From JAAXKN01 sp050259615 (GTDB taxonomy: Bacteria > Bacteroidota > Ignavibacteria > Ignavibacteriales > SURF-24): a stretch of DNA of 39,268 bases. A program made the position numbers and the translations under genes. Location of the stretch: the NCBI GenBank assembly GCA_050259615.1, contig JBLNAZ010000024.1, positions 1 through 39,268 of the forward strand, given 5' to 3'. How positions within the stretch are numbered: position 1 is the first letter of the stretch; each line of letters starts with the position of its first letter. The notes beneath the pieces are model-generated. The model ran no database searches. It saw nothing but the letters and a program-made list of their open reading frames with translations, and had not been told where the DNA came from. Positions 7,454 to 15,230 of the stretch are shown in pieces.

Positions 7454-10015
7454 ATGATTAATCCGGCAGAAGTAAAACAGGAATTTATTAAGAGCAGGGA
7501 TAAGCTTTTCAGAAATCCCCAGCTTCAGAAAGATGCCTTCAGGTTCTGCGTGGCATACAGCCTCCTGGTTGAAGAGCACATCTTCATGATTGCCGGACAG
7601 GAAAAGCCGGATTTTGCCCTCGCCTCTGCCGGAAGTTTCAGCCGCAGGGAGCTCTCCCCGTATTCCGATATTGATATTATGTTCATTGCCGAAAAGATAG
7701 AGGACAATGAAACACAGATCACGGAATTCGTGAGGCTGCTCTGGGACTGCGGTATTGAGGTTTCGCACACTACGCGCGACTTCTACGACATTGAGAAATT
7801 CCTGAACAAGGACCTGCACACATTTACACAATTCTTTGAAACCCGCTTTCTGCTCGGCAATGAAAAAGTTTATAAAAAGTGGAACGGACAGATATTCTCG
7901 TCCATCGACGCTCAGTATATGCCGGAGCTCCTTTTGGAATTCTTCAGGGACATAGAATCCCGCTATATTAAGTACGGAAGTTCTGCAAAAACTTTGGAGC
8001 CTAATCTTAAAATGTCTGCCGGAGGCCTCAGGGATCTGCATGCGGTTGAATGGATGTACTCACTTAAAAACAGGGTGCTTCTTACTGAACAGTCGGAAAT
8101 TACGCAGGCCGAGAGCTTCATCCACCGCCTGAGGGAAGAAAAGATTACTTCTGCAAATGAGTGCAAAAGCGTGCTGGAAAGCTACAGGTTTATCCTGAAT
8201 GTCCGCAATATGCTTCATCTGATCAGCAAGCAGAGAAATGACCGCCTTGAATTCAGGGCTCAGACAAAAATTGCGCGCATTCTGAACTACAAAGGGGATT
8301 CATCCATACAGAACTTCATGCGCAATTATTTCCAGGCCGCAAATACTGTAAACCGCTTTTCCAAGACGATGATCAGGCGCTACGAAGAGGAAATTGCCTT
8401 CCCATTGTCCAACTTTTTGGCCGTAGACCTCGACGAGGATTTTACGCTTAAAGGCTCTACGCTTTCAATTAAGCACAGCCGCCTGCTTTCCCTTTCTGAT
8501 ATCTTAAGGGCATTTTACTACAGGGGACTCTACAGTGCCCGCTTCGACGAGAACCTGAGAAGCCTTGCAATTCAGAGCATAGAGCACATTGAACAGACTG
8601 AAAACAGCAGTAATAGTGAATCGCGGTCTTCCGTATTCTTCAGGGAAATACTCAGGCTTCCGAAGAATGTGGGCGAGACACTCATAAATATGAACGAACT
8701 GGGCGCCCTGAAGCTGATACTGCCGGAGTTCGGCGACCTGATAGGATTTTTTCAGGCGGGTGTATACCACAACTACACGGCTGATGAGCATACTTTAATT
8801 GCAATCAGTAATGTGGAAAGCCTTTTCGGGCAGGAGAGCGAACTGGGCAGGATTTACACGAGCCTTAAGGAAAAAGAAATTTTATATCTGTCGATTCTCC
8901 TGCACGATATTGCAAAGCCCGTAAGCGTTTCAGGCCACGAGATAATAGGAGCCGAAATTGCATCTTCGGTGATGTACCGTCTGGGTTATTCTGAAAAGGA
9001 AGCCGAACAGGTAAGCTTCCTGGTTGAGAACCATCTTATAATGGAACAGATTGCATTCAGAAGAAATCTGAATGACCCGGTGACGCTGAATAATTTTACG
9101 GCAAAGTTTTCTTCTTTGAAGGGACTGGACCTTTTGTATCTCCTTACATTTGCCGACCTTTCGGCCGTAAATCCCGTTGTATGGACGGAATGGAAAAGCG
9201 ACCTTCTGGCAGAGCTTTACAGAAAAGCCAAGGCTATGCTGGTTGAACAGCTTACAGGCGAGGAGCTGCTTTTCTCAAGCACTATCAGCTTTCCGCAGGA
9301 TGCCGTGGATCCCTCAATGCAGATGCATATAGAATCCATCGATGATATAGGCTATATACAGCACTTTTCCGAGGAGGAAATTTTAAGCCACCTTCTGGAA
9401 ATCAGTAAAGGCTTAAGCCTCTCGGTTTTCTTTAAGCAGGTAAATGTTTTTACAAATATTACGATAATAGCCAGGGATTCCCCGTCCCTTCTTTCGCGCC
9501 TTTGCGGAGTGCTTTCCATTAACGACCTGAATATTCACGATGCAAGAATATTTACGCGCAAAGACGGGATTGTAATTGACAGTTTTAATGTAACGGATTT
9601 CAGGACTCACAAGCTGGTTGAACCCGAAAGGTATGAAAAAATAGAGAAGGACCTTAAGGCGGTAATTGAGGGAAGTTTCCAGCTGGTGCAGGAGTTCAAG
9701 CGCATGAAATCCAAATGGTGGCGCATAGAAAACAAATTCTTCAAGCGTTCCGGCAAGGTTAAAATTGCATTTGAAGAGCACGATAAATTTACAATTATAG
9801 ATGTATTCTCACCCGACAGGCTCGGACTGCTTTATCAGATAACAAGAAAACTTTCCGAACTGGGTTTGTCCATCTACTTCGCTAAAATTTCCACCAAGGC
9901 AGATGATGTGGTGGATTCCTTCTACCTGCTCGACCGCAACGGAAAGAAGGTATCTCAGAACGATTACGAATTCATAAAGTATGAGCTCACCTCTGCCATT
10001 GAACAGATGTTATAA
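7454..10015 (+). CDS. glnD: GlnD-like PII uridylyltransferase / uridylyl-removing enzyme
   Basis: Bifunctional nitrogen sensor that adds UMP to PII proteins, or removes it, according to glutamine. Domains in order: nucleotidyltransferase with GSFSRRELSPYSDIDIMF from residue 60 (family form GxxGRxEL...DxD); the helical GlnD/GlnE substrate region; an HD domain with the His484-Asp485 pair in LLHDIAKP; and two C-terminal ACT domains (about 670-740 and 780-853), the glutamine-sensing part. At 853 residues it has the normal length. The HD loop reads PVSVSGHE rather than the GRGGDHS of the enterobacterial enzyme. No ribosome site is visible. No glnB, glnK or amtB lies in the window, so the partner is inferred. 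murI starts 18 bases after the stop and may share the transcript. Confidence 0.9.
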   Translation: MINPAEVKQEFIKSRDKLFRNPQLQKDAFRFCVAYSLLVEEHIFMIAGQEKPDFALASAGSFSRRELSPYSDIDIMFIAEKIEDNETQITEFVRLLWDCGIEVSHTTRDFYDIEKFLNKDLHTFTQFFETRFLLGNEKVYKKWNGQIFSSIDAQYMPELLLEFFRDIESRYIKYGSSAKTLEPNLKMSAGGLRDLHAVEWMYSLKNRVLLTEQSEITQAESFIHRLREEKITSANECKSVLESYRFILNVRNMLHLISKQRNDRLEFRAQTKIARILNYKGDSSIQNFMRNYFQAANTVNRFSKTMIRRYEEEIAFPLSNFLAVDLDEDFTLKGSTLSIKHSRLLSLSDILRAFYYRGLYSARFDENLRSLAIQSIEHIEQTENSSNSESRSSVFFREILRLPKNVGETLINMNELGALKLILPEFGDLIGFFQAGVYHNYTADEHTLIAISNVESLFGQESELGRIYTSLKEKEILYLSILLHDIAKPVSVSGHEIIGAEIASSVMYRLGYSEKEAEQVSFLVENHLIMEQIAFRRNLNDPVTLNNFTAKFSSLKGLDLLYLLTFADLSAVNPVVWTEWKSDLLAELYRKAKAMLVEQLTGEELLFSSTISFPQDAVDPSMQMHIESIDDIGYIQHFSEEEILSHLLEISKGLSLSVFFKQVNVFTNITIIARDSPSLLSRLCGVLSINDLNIHDARIFTRKDGIVIDSFNVTDFRTHKLVEPERYEKIEKDLKAVIEGSFQLVQEFKRMKSKWWRIENKFFKRSGKVKIAFEEHDKFTIIDVFSPDRLGLLYQITRKLSELGLSIYFAKISTKADDVVDSFYLLDRNGKKVSQNDYEFIKYELTSAIEQML

Positions 10016-10033
10016 GAATAATAGGATTAAGAC

Positions 10034-10876
10034 GTGAATTTCATGGAAAAAGAAAAGCCGATAGGAGTATTCGATTCGGGTATCGGCGGACTGACGGTTG
10101 TAAAAAGAATTTCCTCAATTTTACCCACAGAAAATATTGTTTATTTCGGTGATACCGCCCGCGTGCCCTACGGCTCAAAGTCCAACAGTACCGTAGTGGA
10201 ATACTCGCTGCAGGATGCGGGATTTCTAATGAGTAAAAATGTTAAGGTTATTGTTGTTGCCTGCAACACGGCTTCATCAGTAGCTCTCGATGAACTCAGA
10301 AAATATTTTCATGTACCCGTAATAGGCATGATTGAACCGGGCGCGTCATTTGCGCTGAAAAGTACTTCTGCCGGGAAAATAGGGGTTATTGGTACAAATA
10401 CCACCATAAATAATCAGGCATATTCAAAAGCAATACACCGCCTGAATCCAGATGTTGAGGTTTTTGAAAAAGCATGCCCCCTGTTTGTGCCGCTGGCAGA
10501 AGAAGGGTGGATTGATCACAAGGCTACATATCTTGTTGCCGAAGAGTACCTGAAGGAGTTAAAAGAAGCCCGGGTTGATACTCTTGTGCTTGGATGCACG
10601 CATTATCCGATACTTTACAAGGTGATTCAGGACGTAATGGGTCCCGATGTAAAGCTAATAGATTCGGGAATTGCAGCGGCGTCGGTTGTAAAAAGCGAGC
10701 TCGAAAGGATCGGCTTCTGTACAAATTCCTATTCCAACGGGCTGCAGGATTTCTATGTAAGCGATATACCGCAGAAGTTTAAGGAAGTTGCCGGGCTTTT
10801 TATGGGGAAGGAGCTTCAGCACATAAAGAGAATAGATCCCGAAAGCCTGACTATGATGAAGCCGGAAGCAAAGTAA
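10034..10876 (+). CDS. murI: Glutamate racemase
   Basis: Interconverts L- and D-glutamate to supply D-Glu for peptidoglycan. GVFDSGIGGLTVVK opens the protein, and the two catalytic cysteines are present: Cys77 in VVACNTAS and Cys188 in VLGCTHYP. The 280-residue length is typical. The start is taken as GTG 10034 because AGGA lies seven bases before it; ATG 10043, nine bases on, is the alternative. It is separated from the glnD-like gene by only 18 bases. A strong hairpin terminator follows the stop. Confidence 0.96.
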   Translation: MNFMEKEKPIGVFDSGIGGLTVVKRISSILPTENIVYFGDTARVPYGSKSNSTVVEYSLQDAGFLMSKNVKVIVVACNTASSVALDELRKYFHVPVIGMIEPGASFALKSTSAGKIGVIGTNTTINNQAYSKAIHRLNPDVEVFEKACPLFVPLAEEGWIDHKATYLVAEEYLKELKEARVDTLVLGCTHYPILYKVIQDVMGPDVKLIDSGIAAASVVKSELERIGFCTNSYSNGLQDFYVSDIPQKFKEVAGLFMGKELQHIKRIDPESLTMMKPEAK

Positions 10877-10887
10877 AAGTTTATCAT

Positions 10888-10936
10888 CAGAGGGATGTCG
10901 GGAACCGCTTCCCGGTATCCCTCTGTTTTACTTTTT
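10888..10936. terminator. Bidirectional terminator between murI and Nudix gene
   Basis: CAGAGGGAT...ATCCCTCTG (10888-10925) encloses a second perfect stem CGGGAA/TTCCCG, and TTTTACTTTTT follows on the plus strand. It separates two convergent genes, murI (+) and the Nudix gene (-). The plus-strand U-tract makes it a good murI terminator. Confidence 0.85.
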
Positions 10937-10952
10937 AATTTTTAATTTTTAA
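10932..10952. repeat. Three TTTTTAA heptads across a stop codon
   Basis: Three identical 7-bp units TTTTTAA run from 10932 to 10952. The reverse-strand stop codon of the Nudix gene (10949-10951) lies inside the last unit. A similar ttaatttttaattg stretch covers the stop codon of the AmrS gene at 18010-18023. Low complexity could explain both. Confidence 0.5.
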
Positions 10953-11479
10953 TTGACTTTCGCCATCAGAATTCCGCTAAGGCTTTTGGCGTCTACAAGA
11001 TCGCCGTTTTTAATTTTTTCTTCTATTTCCTCACGCGTAAGCTCAAGCACTTCCATTCCGTGCTCGCCTTCCTCGCGGTTATGATTGCCGGGAGTGAGTC
11101 CTTTTGCCATATATATGTGGAGCACTTCCGTGCAGAAGCCGGGAGTTGTATAAATGGCGCCAAGCTTTGTTATTTCCTCCGCCTTGTATCCTGTTTCCTC
11201 CTCAAGCTCGCGCGTGGCGCATTTTAAGGGGTCCTCGCCAATTTCCAGCTTTCCTGCCGGAAGTTCAAGCAGAACCTTCTGCAGAGGGTAGCGGAACTGC
11301 TTTACAAAAATTATTCTGCCGTCGTCTTTTACCGGTACCACAACGGCTCCTCCCGGATGAATTGCAATTTCCCTGACTCCCGGGTTGCCGCTGTTATATT
11401 CAATCTGATCTACCTGCAGGTCAAATACCTTGCCTCTGAATAAAGTTTCGCTTTTAATTACTTTGAAATTCTTCATCAT
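10949..11479 (-). CDS. nudF: Nudix hydrolase, ADP-ribose pyrophosphatase type
   Basis: Probably hydrolyses ADP-ribose (or a similar NDP-sugar) to AMP and ribose 5-phosphate. The Nudix box is complete at residues 76-98: Gly76, Glu82, then RELEEETGY with the metal-binding glutamates. The N-terminal beta domain (ETLFRGKVFDLQVDQIEYNSG) and HPGGAVVVPV strand are those of the NudF/YqkG group, and 176 residues is usual. It is convergent with murI. The upstream S9/DUF1232 unit ends in a terminator before this gene, so it should have its own promoter in the 93-base gap. Substrate is inferred from subfamily resemblance. Confidence 0.88.
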   Translation of the reverse strand: MMKNFKVIKSETLFRGKVFDLQVDQIEYNSGNPGVREIAIHPGGAVVVPVKDDGRIIFVKQFRYPLQKVLLELPAGKLEIGEDPLKCATRELEEETGYKAEEITKLGAIYTTPGFCTEVLHIYMAKGLTPGNHNREEGEHGMEVLELTREEIEEKIKNGDLVDAKSLSGILMAKVN

Positions 11480-11496
11480 TTTCCTTTTAAAAATAA

Positions 11497-11539
11497 AGAG
11501 CAGGATAAAAGTTAAATATTTTTTAACAGTGTATCCTGC
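11497..11539 (-). terminator. Terminator of the S9 peptidase-DUF1232 unit
   Basis: On the minus strand GCAGGATA pairs with TATCCTGC (11510-11539), with an inner GTTAAA/TTTAAC stem, followed by a T-rich run (TCTTTATTTTT). It begins 34 bases after the DUF1232 stop. Next to it lies a 15-base palindrome (11542-11556, arms AAACGGA/TCCGTTT). Confidence 0.7.
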
Positions 11540-11572
11540 CCAAACGGATTCCGTTTAATTTTAACTTAAGTA

Positions 11573-11932
11573 TTACACAAATCTTTTCTCATAATAAGGG
11601 ATAAGTTCGCTGCCTAAAAATTTCAGCACGGCAGTAATCACTCCCAAATCATCCAGATACCCGATTAATGGAGTCAGATCCGGAATAGCATCAATGGGAG
11701 AAATAAAATAGATCAGGGCTCCCACTACAATTGCCTTGCGGTGCCATGATACATACGGGTCGCGCATATATCTGAACAAGGCTTTTATGTCCCGGGCAAA
11801 TGAGATCCTTTTTCCGGCTCTTTCTAACTTTGTCCACAGCTCTTCATTAACAAATTCCTCTCCCTTTTTGTAATCCTTTTCGCTGGTATAGGGGTTTTCC
11901 AGTTCATCCAGGTCCGGGCGGTTGTAAATCAT
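11573..11932 (-). CDS. DUF1232 (YkvA-type) small protein
   Basis: 119 residues. The DUF1232 core spans about 60-105, including YFISPIDAIPDLTPLIGYLDDLGVI, the hallmark DxxPD...LDD pattern of this family. The core contains one hydrophobic stretch that could be membrane-associated; the N-terminal half is charged. The biochemical function of the family is not established. Its ATG overlaps the TGA of the upstream peptidase gene by four bases (11929-11932, ATGA), so the two are translationally coupled and belong to one operon. That does not by itself show a shared pathway. Confidence 0.85.
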   Translation of the reverse strand: MIYNRPDLDELENPYTSEKDYKKGEEFVNEELWTKLERAGKRISFARDIKALFRYMRDPYVSWHRKAIVVGALIYFISPIDAIPDLTPLIGYLDDLGVITAVLKFLGSELIPYYEKRFV

Positions 11933-13977
11933 ATTCCTTCCCTCTTATAATGTTTATTAAACCAGTCAAAAACAGTATTCCACCATACGCGGGCATTCTG
12001 GGGTTTTGTAACAAAGTGAGTTTCTGTCGGGAAATACAGGAACCTGCTTTCAACCCCTTTTCTCTGCAGTGAAGTAAATGCCTGAAAAGCCTGTTCTTCA
12101 GGCACGCGGAAATCCATACCTCCGTGCACAACGAGCATCGGTGTCTTGAAATTCTCCACGTACTGGTGCGGGGAAAACTTTCTGTAAAGAGGCCTGTTTG
12201 TCCAGGGCTTGCCCTTGTTTTCCCACTCAGGGAACCAGAGTTCCTCTGTAGTGCCGAACATGCTTTCAAGATTAAACACTCCGTCGTGGCATACCAGTGC
12301 GTTGAAGCGGTCTGTATGACCTTCGATCCAGTTGATCATATAACCGCCGTATGAAGCGCCGGCTGCGAAGGTATTTTTCCTGTCAACAAAGTTGTATTTA
12401 CTTATAACATAATCATAGGCATTCATTAAATCAACATAAGGCTTGCCGCCCCAGTCGCCTGAAATTTCATCCGTAAATTTCTGTCCGTATCCCGTTGAGC
12501 CTCTCGGGTTGGTGGCTACTACTACATAGCCCTGGGCAGCAAACATCTGAAGGTTCCACCTGTAGTGGAAGTCGTCTTCCCAATGCCCCTGCGGGCCCCC
12601 GTGAATTAAGAACATCATAGGGTACTTCTTGTTCGGATCGAAAAATGGAGGCTTGACAAGAATGGACTGAACCTTTGCGCCTGCGGCACCTTTCGACCAG
12701 AATGTTTCAATCGGGTTCATTTCAAGCTGGCTTAAAAGCCCGGTGTTGGATGAAGTGAGCTGCTTAACGTTAGAACCGTCTGCATTCATAGAAAAAATTT
12801 CAGTAGGCAGGTTTGTTCTCATCTGGCTGAAATAAATTGTTTTGCCGTCGGGAGAAACGCCGAAAATATTATTAATGTGATCCTTTAAGAGAATGTCTAT
12901 TTTGCCGGTAGCAAGGTCCATCCTGTATATTGAGTTATAAACCTCGTTAGCACAGTCGAAGTAAATTGACTTTGAGTCGGGCGACCAGGTAATATCGCCT
13001 ACAGAGCGGTCGAAGCCTTTGGTCAGATCTTTTGTCGAACCGGTCTTCCTGTCGTAAAGCATAAGGCGCTGGCGGTCTGCTTCAAAGCCTGCTCTTTCCA
13101 TGGAGCAGTATGCAATAAAGTTTCCGTCGGGTGAGTAAACGGGATTGTTATCGTTGCCGCGGCTTATGGAAATTTTTGTATAAGGGGTTTTGCCGTCTTT
13201 CTTTACGTCTTTAAGCTTAATGATATAAATATCGTTGTTCGTGCTTACGGCCAGGGTTTCAGCCTCATTCATTGTGAAGGCAATTTCCTGTCCGTCGGGA
13301 GAAAAGCTGTAGTCGTTTGCGCTTCCGAGTGCAATCGGGGGCACGTCGGCCTTGCTGTTAAGCGTCAGGTCAACGTATTCCTTTTTGCCGTTATCCATTA
13401 AGAACAGGTGGCTTCTTTTGTCACCTCTCCAGTTATCCCAGTGCCTGTACATAAGTTCTGTAAAGAGCGTGGCCTTTACCTTGCTTTTTTCTTTTTCTTC
13501 GTCTTTCTGCTTATTGCAGTCCTGGGTTGTGCACTCGGGATAGACAGAAGAAACAAATGCAGTTTTGCTTCCGTCGCGGGACAATACCTCTCCGCCGGCC
13601 CCGGAGTAAATATCTGTAAGTTCCTTATCTCCCGATCCGTCCAGAGAGCATTCGTGAAGCTGTCCGCCTATAGAGTAGACGATTCCTTTTCCGTCAGAAA
13701 GGAACTGGGGTTCGCTTTCATTTTTGTCTGAATTTTTCAGAGCTCTTAAGTCAGACCCGTCGCTGTTGACAAGCCATATATCTGCATTGCCTTTATTTTC
13801 ATCCATGCTGTAGGATGTAATTACAAATGCAATGGTTTTTCCGTCGGGTGAGAGAACAGGTGAGCTGACTCTTTTCATTGCCCACAGGTCGTCCACTGTA
13901 AGGGCGTGCTTCTGCTGCGGGTAAATTAATAACGACGGCAGTAAAAATATTACTGCGACTAAAAGAAATTTTTTCAT
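11929..13977 (-). CDS. Secreted S9-family prolyl-oligopeptidase-like serine peptidase
   Basis: 682 residues with a signal peptide (MKKFLLVAVIFLLPSLLIYP), so exported. A beta-propeller of repeated S.DGK.I.F/Y motifs (about 30-420) is followed by an alpha/beta-hydrolase catalytic domain. The triad is Ser542 in GASYGGYM, Asp622 in HGGMDFRVPEEQ and His654 in ETHFV. This layout is that of dipeptidyl/acylaminoacyl peptidases, enzymes that remove short N-terminal peptides. AGAGG six bases before ATG 13977 supports the start. It is the first gene of the unit with DUF1232. The exact specificity (dipeptidyl or acyl-aminoacyl) cannot be told. Many prokaryotes of this group use such peptidases for scavenging peptides in the periplasm. 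Confidence 0.93.
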   Translation of the reverse strand: MKKFLLVAVIFLLPSLLIYPQQKHALTVDDLWAMKRVSSPVLSPDGKTIAFVITSYSMDENKGNADIWLVNSDGSDLRALKNSDKNESEPQFLSDGKGIVYSIGGQLHECSLDGSGDKELTDIYSGAGGEVLSRDGSKTAFVSSVYPECTTQDCNKQKDEEKEKSKVKATLFTELMYRHWDNWRGDKRSHLFLMDNGKKEYVDLTLNSKADVPPIALGSANDYSFSPDGQEIAFTMNEAETLAVSTNNDIYIIKLKDVKKDGKTPYTKISISRGNDNNPVYSPDGNFIAYCSMERAGFEADRQRLMLYDRKTGSTKDLTKGFDRSVGDITWSPDSKSIYFDCANEVYNSIYRMDLATGKIDILLKDHINNIFGVSPDGKTIYFSQMRTNLPTEIFSMNADGSNVKQLTSSNTGLLSQLEMNPIETFWSKGAAGAKVQSILVKPPFFDPNKKYPMMFLIHGGPQGHWEDDFHYRWNLQMFAAQGYVVVATNPRGSTGYGQKFTDEISGDWGGKPYVDLMNAYDYVISKYNFVDRKNTFAAGASYGGYMINWIEGHTDRFNALVCHDGVFNLESMFGTTEELWFPEWENKGKPWTNRPLYRKFSPHQYVENFKTPMLVVHGGMDFRVPEEQAFQAFTSLQRKGVESRFLYFPTETHFVTKPQNARVWWNTVFDWFNKHYKREGI

Positions 13978-14086
13978 TTATGCCTCTGGATGATTAAATT
14001 AATTAAAGGTAAAAATATACAACTGCCGCCTCAAAAGTCAACATATTATTAAGCTCTGAAAGCGCACAATTTATCAATTTTAGTGG

Positions 14087-14118
14087 TTTGATATTAGCGG
14101 CCTTTTTTATTAGTTTTA
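14087..14118 (+). promoter_or_regulatory. Candidate Bacteroidota-type promoter of the nucleotidyltransferase gene
   Basis: TTTG (14087-14090), a 20-base spacer, then TAGTTTTA (14111-14118), close to the Bacteroidota -33/-7 pattern TTTG / TAnnTTTG. It lies 33 bases before ATG 14152 in the divergent gap with the peptidase gene. The last base of the -7 element differs from consensus. Confidence 0.3.
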
Positions 14119-14151
14119 GATGCTAAAAACAAAGAAGTTCCAAGGAGAATT

Positions 14152-15129
14152 ATGCGGGCGATTATTCCGGTTGCGGGTTTCGGCAGCAGATTAAAACCTC
14201 ATACATACTCAATACCAAAAGTGTTGCTGAATGTTGGAGGCAAGCCGATAATAGGTCACATAATTGACAAGATATTAAGCGAGAATATAAATAAAGCTAC
14301 GTTTGTTATCGGTCACCTGGGCGAAATGATAAAAGATTATGTTTCGGATACATATCCGGAACTAAAAGCCGACTTTGTTGAGCAGAAAGAGATGCAGGGC
14401 CTGGGACACGCAATCTATATGGCCGTGCCTACTTTCGATGAAAAAGAAATATTTATAATTCTGGGCGACACAATTTTTGACGTCGACGTGAAGGCTGTTT
14501 TACGGAACAAACAGACCGCCCTTGGCGTTAAGACTGTAGAAGATCCGGGCAGATTCGGCGTTGCAGTATGTGAAAACGGAAAGATAGTCAGGCTCGTTGA
14601 AAAGCCTAAAACTCTCGTTTCAAAGCTTGCTCTTGTAGGCCTTTATTATATCGCTGATGCAGAAAAGCTCGTAAATTCGCTGAATGAACTCATCAGGCGC
14701 GATATCAGAACCAAAGGTGAACTTCAGCTTACTGACGCCCTCCAGATAATGATAGAATCGGGTGAAGACATCACTACTTTCCCCGTTGAAGGGTGGTACG
14801 ATTGCGGAAAGCCGGAAACACTGCTCTCTACAAACCAGTTCATACTGGAAAGAGATGCAATGAGACACGATATTAAGTCTGTTGTTATAAACGAACCCGT
14901 GTTCATTGCCCCGAGCGCAATGGTTAAAAATTGCGTCATAGGCCCATATGCTACAATCTCGGAAGGATGCACTATCACCGACAGCATAATTAAAAACTCA
15001 ATTGTGGGTTCCGACGCTACTGTTAAATGTGCTATACTTGATCATTCGATTATCGGCAACTCAACTCAGGTAAAAGGAAATTTCAAAAGACTGAATGCCG
15101 GGGATTCTTCAGAAATAGAGTTCTTTTAA
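14152..15129 (+). CDS. Sugar-phosphate nucleotidyltransferase with beta-helix tail
   Basis: Makes an NDP-sugar from NTP and a sugar 1-phosphate. The N-terminal Rossmann-like domain starts MRAIIPVAGFGSRLKPHTYSIPKVLL, the activator motif of the RmlA/GalU group with GSR in place of the usual GTR. The metal-binding Asp is in ILGDTIFDVD, and VEKP and GWYDCGKPE are the expected sugar-binding segments. From about 240 on, hexapeptide-like repeats (NCVIGPYATISEGCTITDSII) form a left-handed beta helix. The start is supported by AAGGAG six bases upstream. Glucose 1-phosphate with UTP or dTTP are the commonest substrates; the sugar cannot be decided here. The context does not help, since metK follows after a hairpin. 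Confidence 0.87.
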   Translation: MRAIIPVAGFGSRLKPHTYSIPKVLLNVGGKPIIGHIIDKILSENINKATFVIGHLGEMIKDYVSDTYPELKADFVEQKEMQGLGHAIYMAVPTFDEKEIFIILGDTIFDVDVKAVLRNKQTALGVKTVEDPGRFGVAVCENGKIVRLVEKPKTLVSKLALVGLYYIADAEKLVNSLNELIRRDIRTKGELQLTDALQIMIESGEDITTFPVEGWYDCGKPETLLSTNQFILERDAMRHDIKSVVINEPVFIAPSAMVKNCVIGPYATISEGCTITDSIIKNSIVGSDATVKCAILDHSIIGNSTQVKGNFKRLNAGDSSEIEFF

Positions 15130-15132
15130 ATG

Positions 15133-15207
15133 TTAAGTGTTAAGTTTTAAGTTATGCGCGCCCGCTTTGGGGGGATGATAACTTAAAACTTAAAACTCAA
15201 AACTTAA
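15133..15207. repeat. Heptad-built inverted repeat between nucleotidyltransferase and metK
   Basis: Left arm: ttaagtg, ttaagtt, ttaagtt, at (15133-15155). Right arm: at, aacttaa, aacttaa, aactcaa, aacttaa (15178-15207). The inner 16 bp pair perfectly and pairing continues with few mismatches. The loop is a 22-base GC-rich stretch. The left arm begins three bases after the stop codon. No T-tract follows, and the right arm ends 23 bases before metK, so it may affect metK translation or be a mobile remnant rather than a terminator. Confidence 0.8.
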
Positions 15208-15230
15208 ACTAAAACAGAAGGTAGAAGAAA

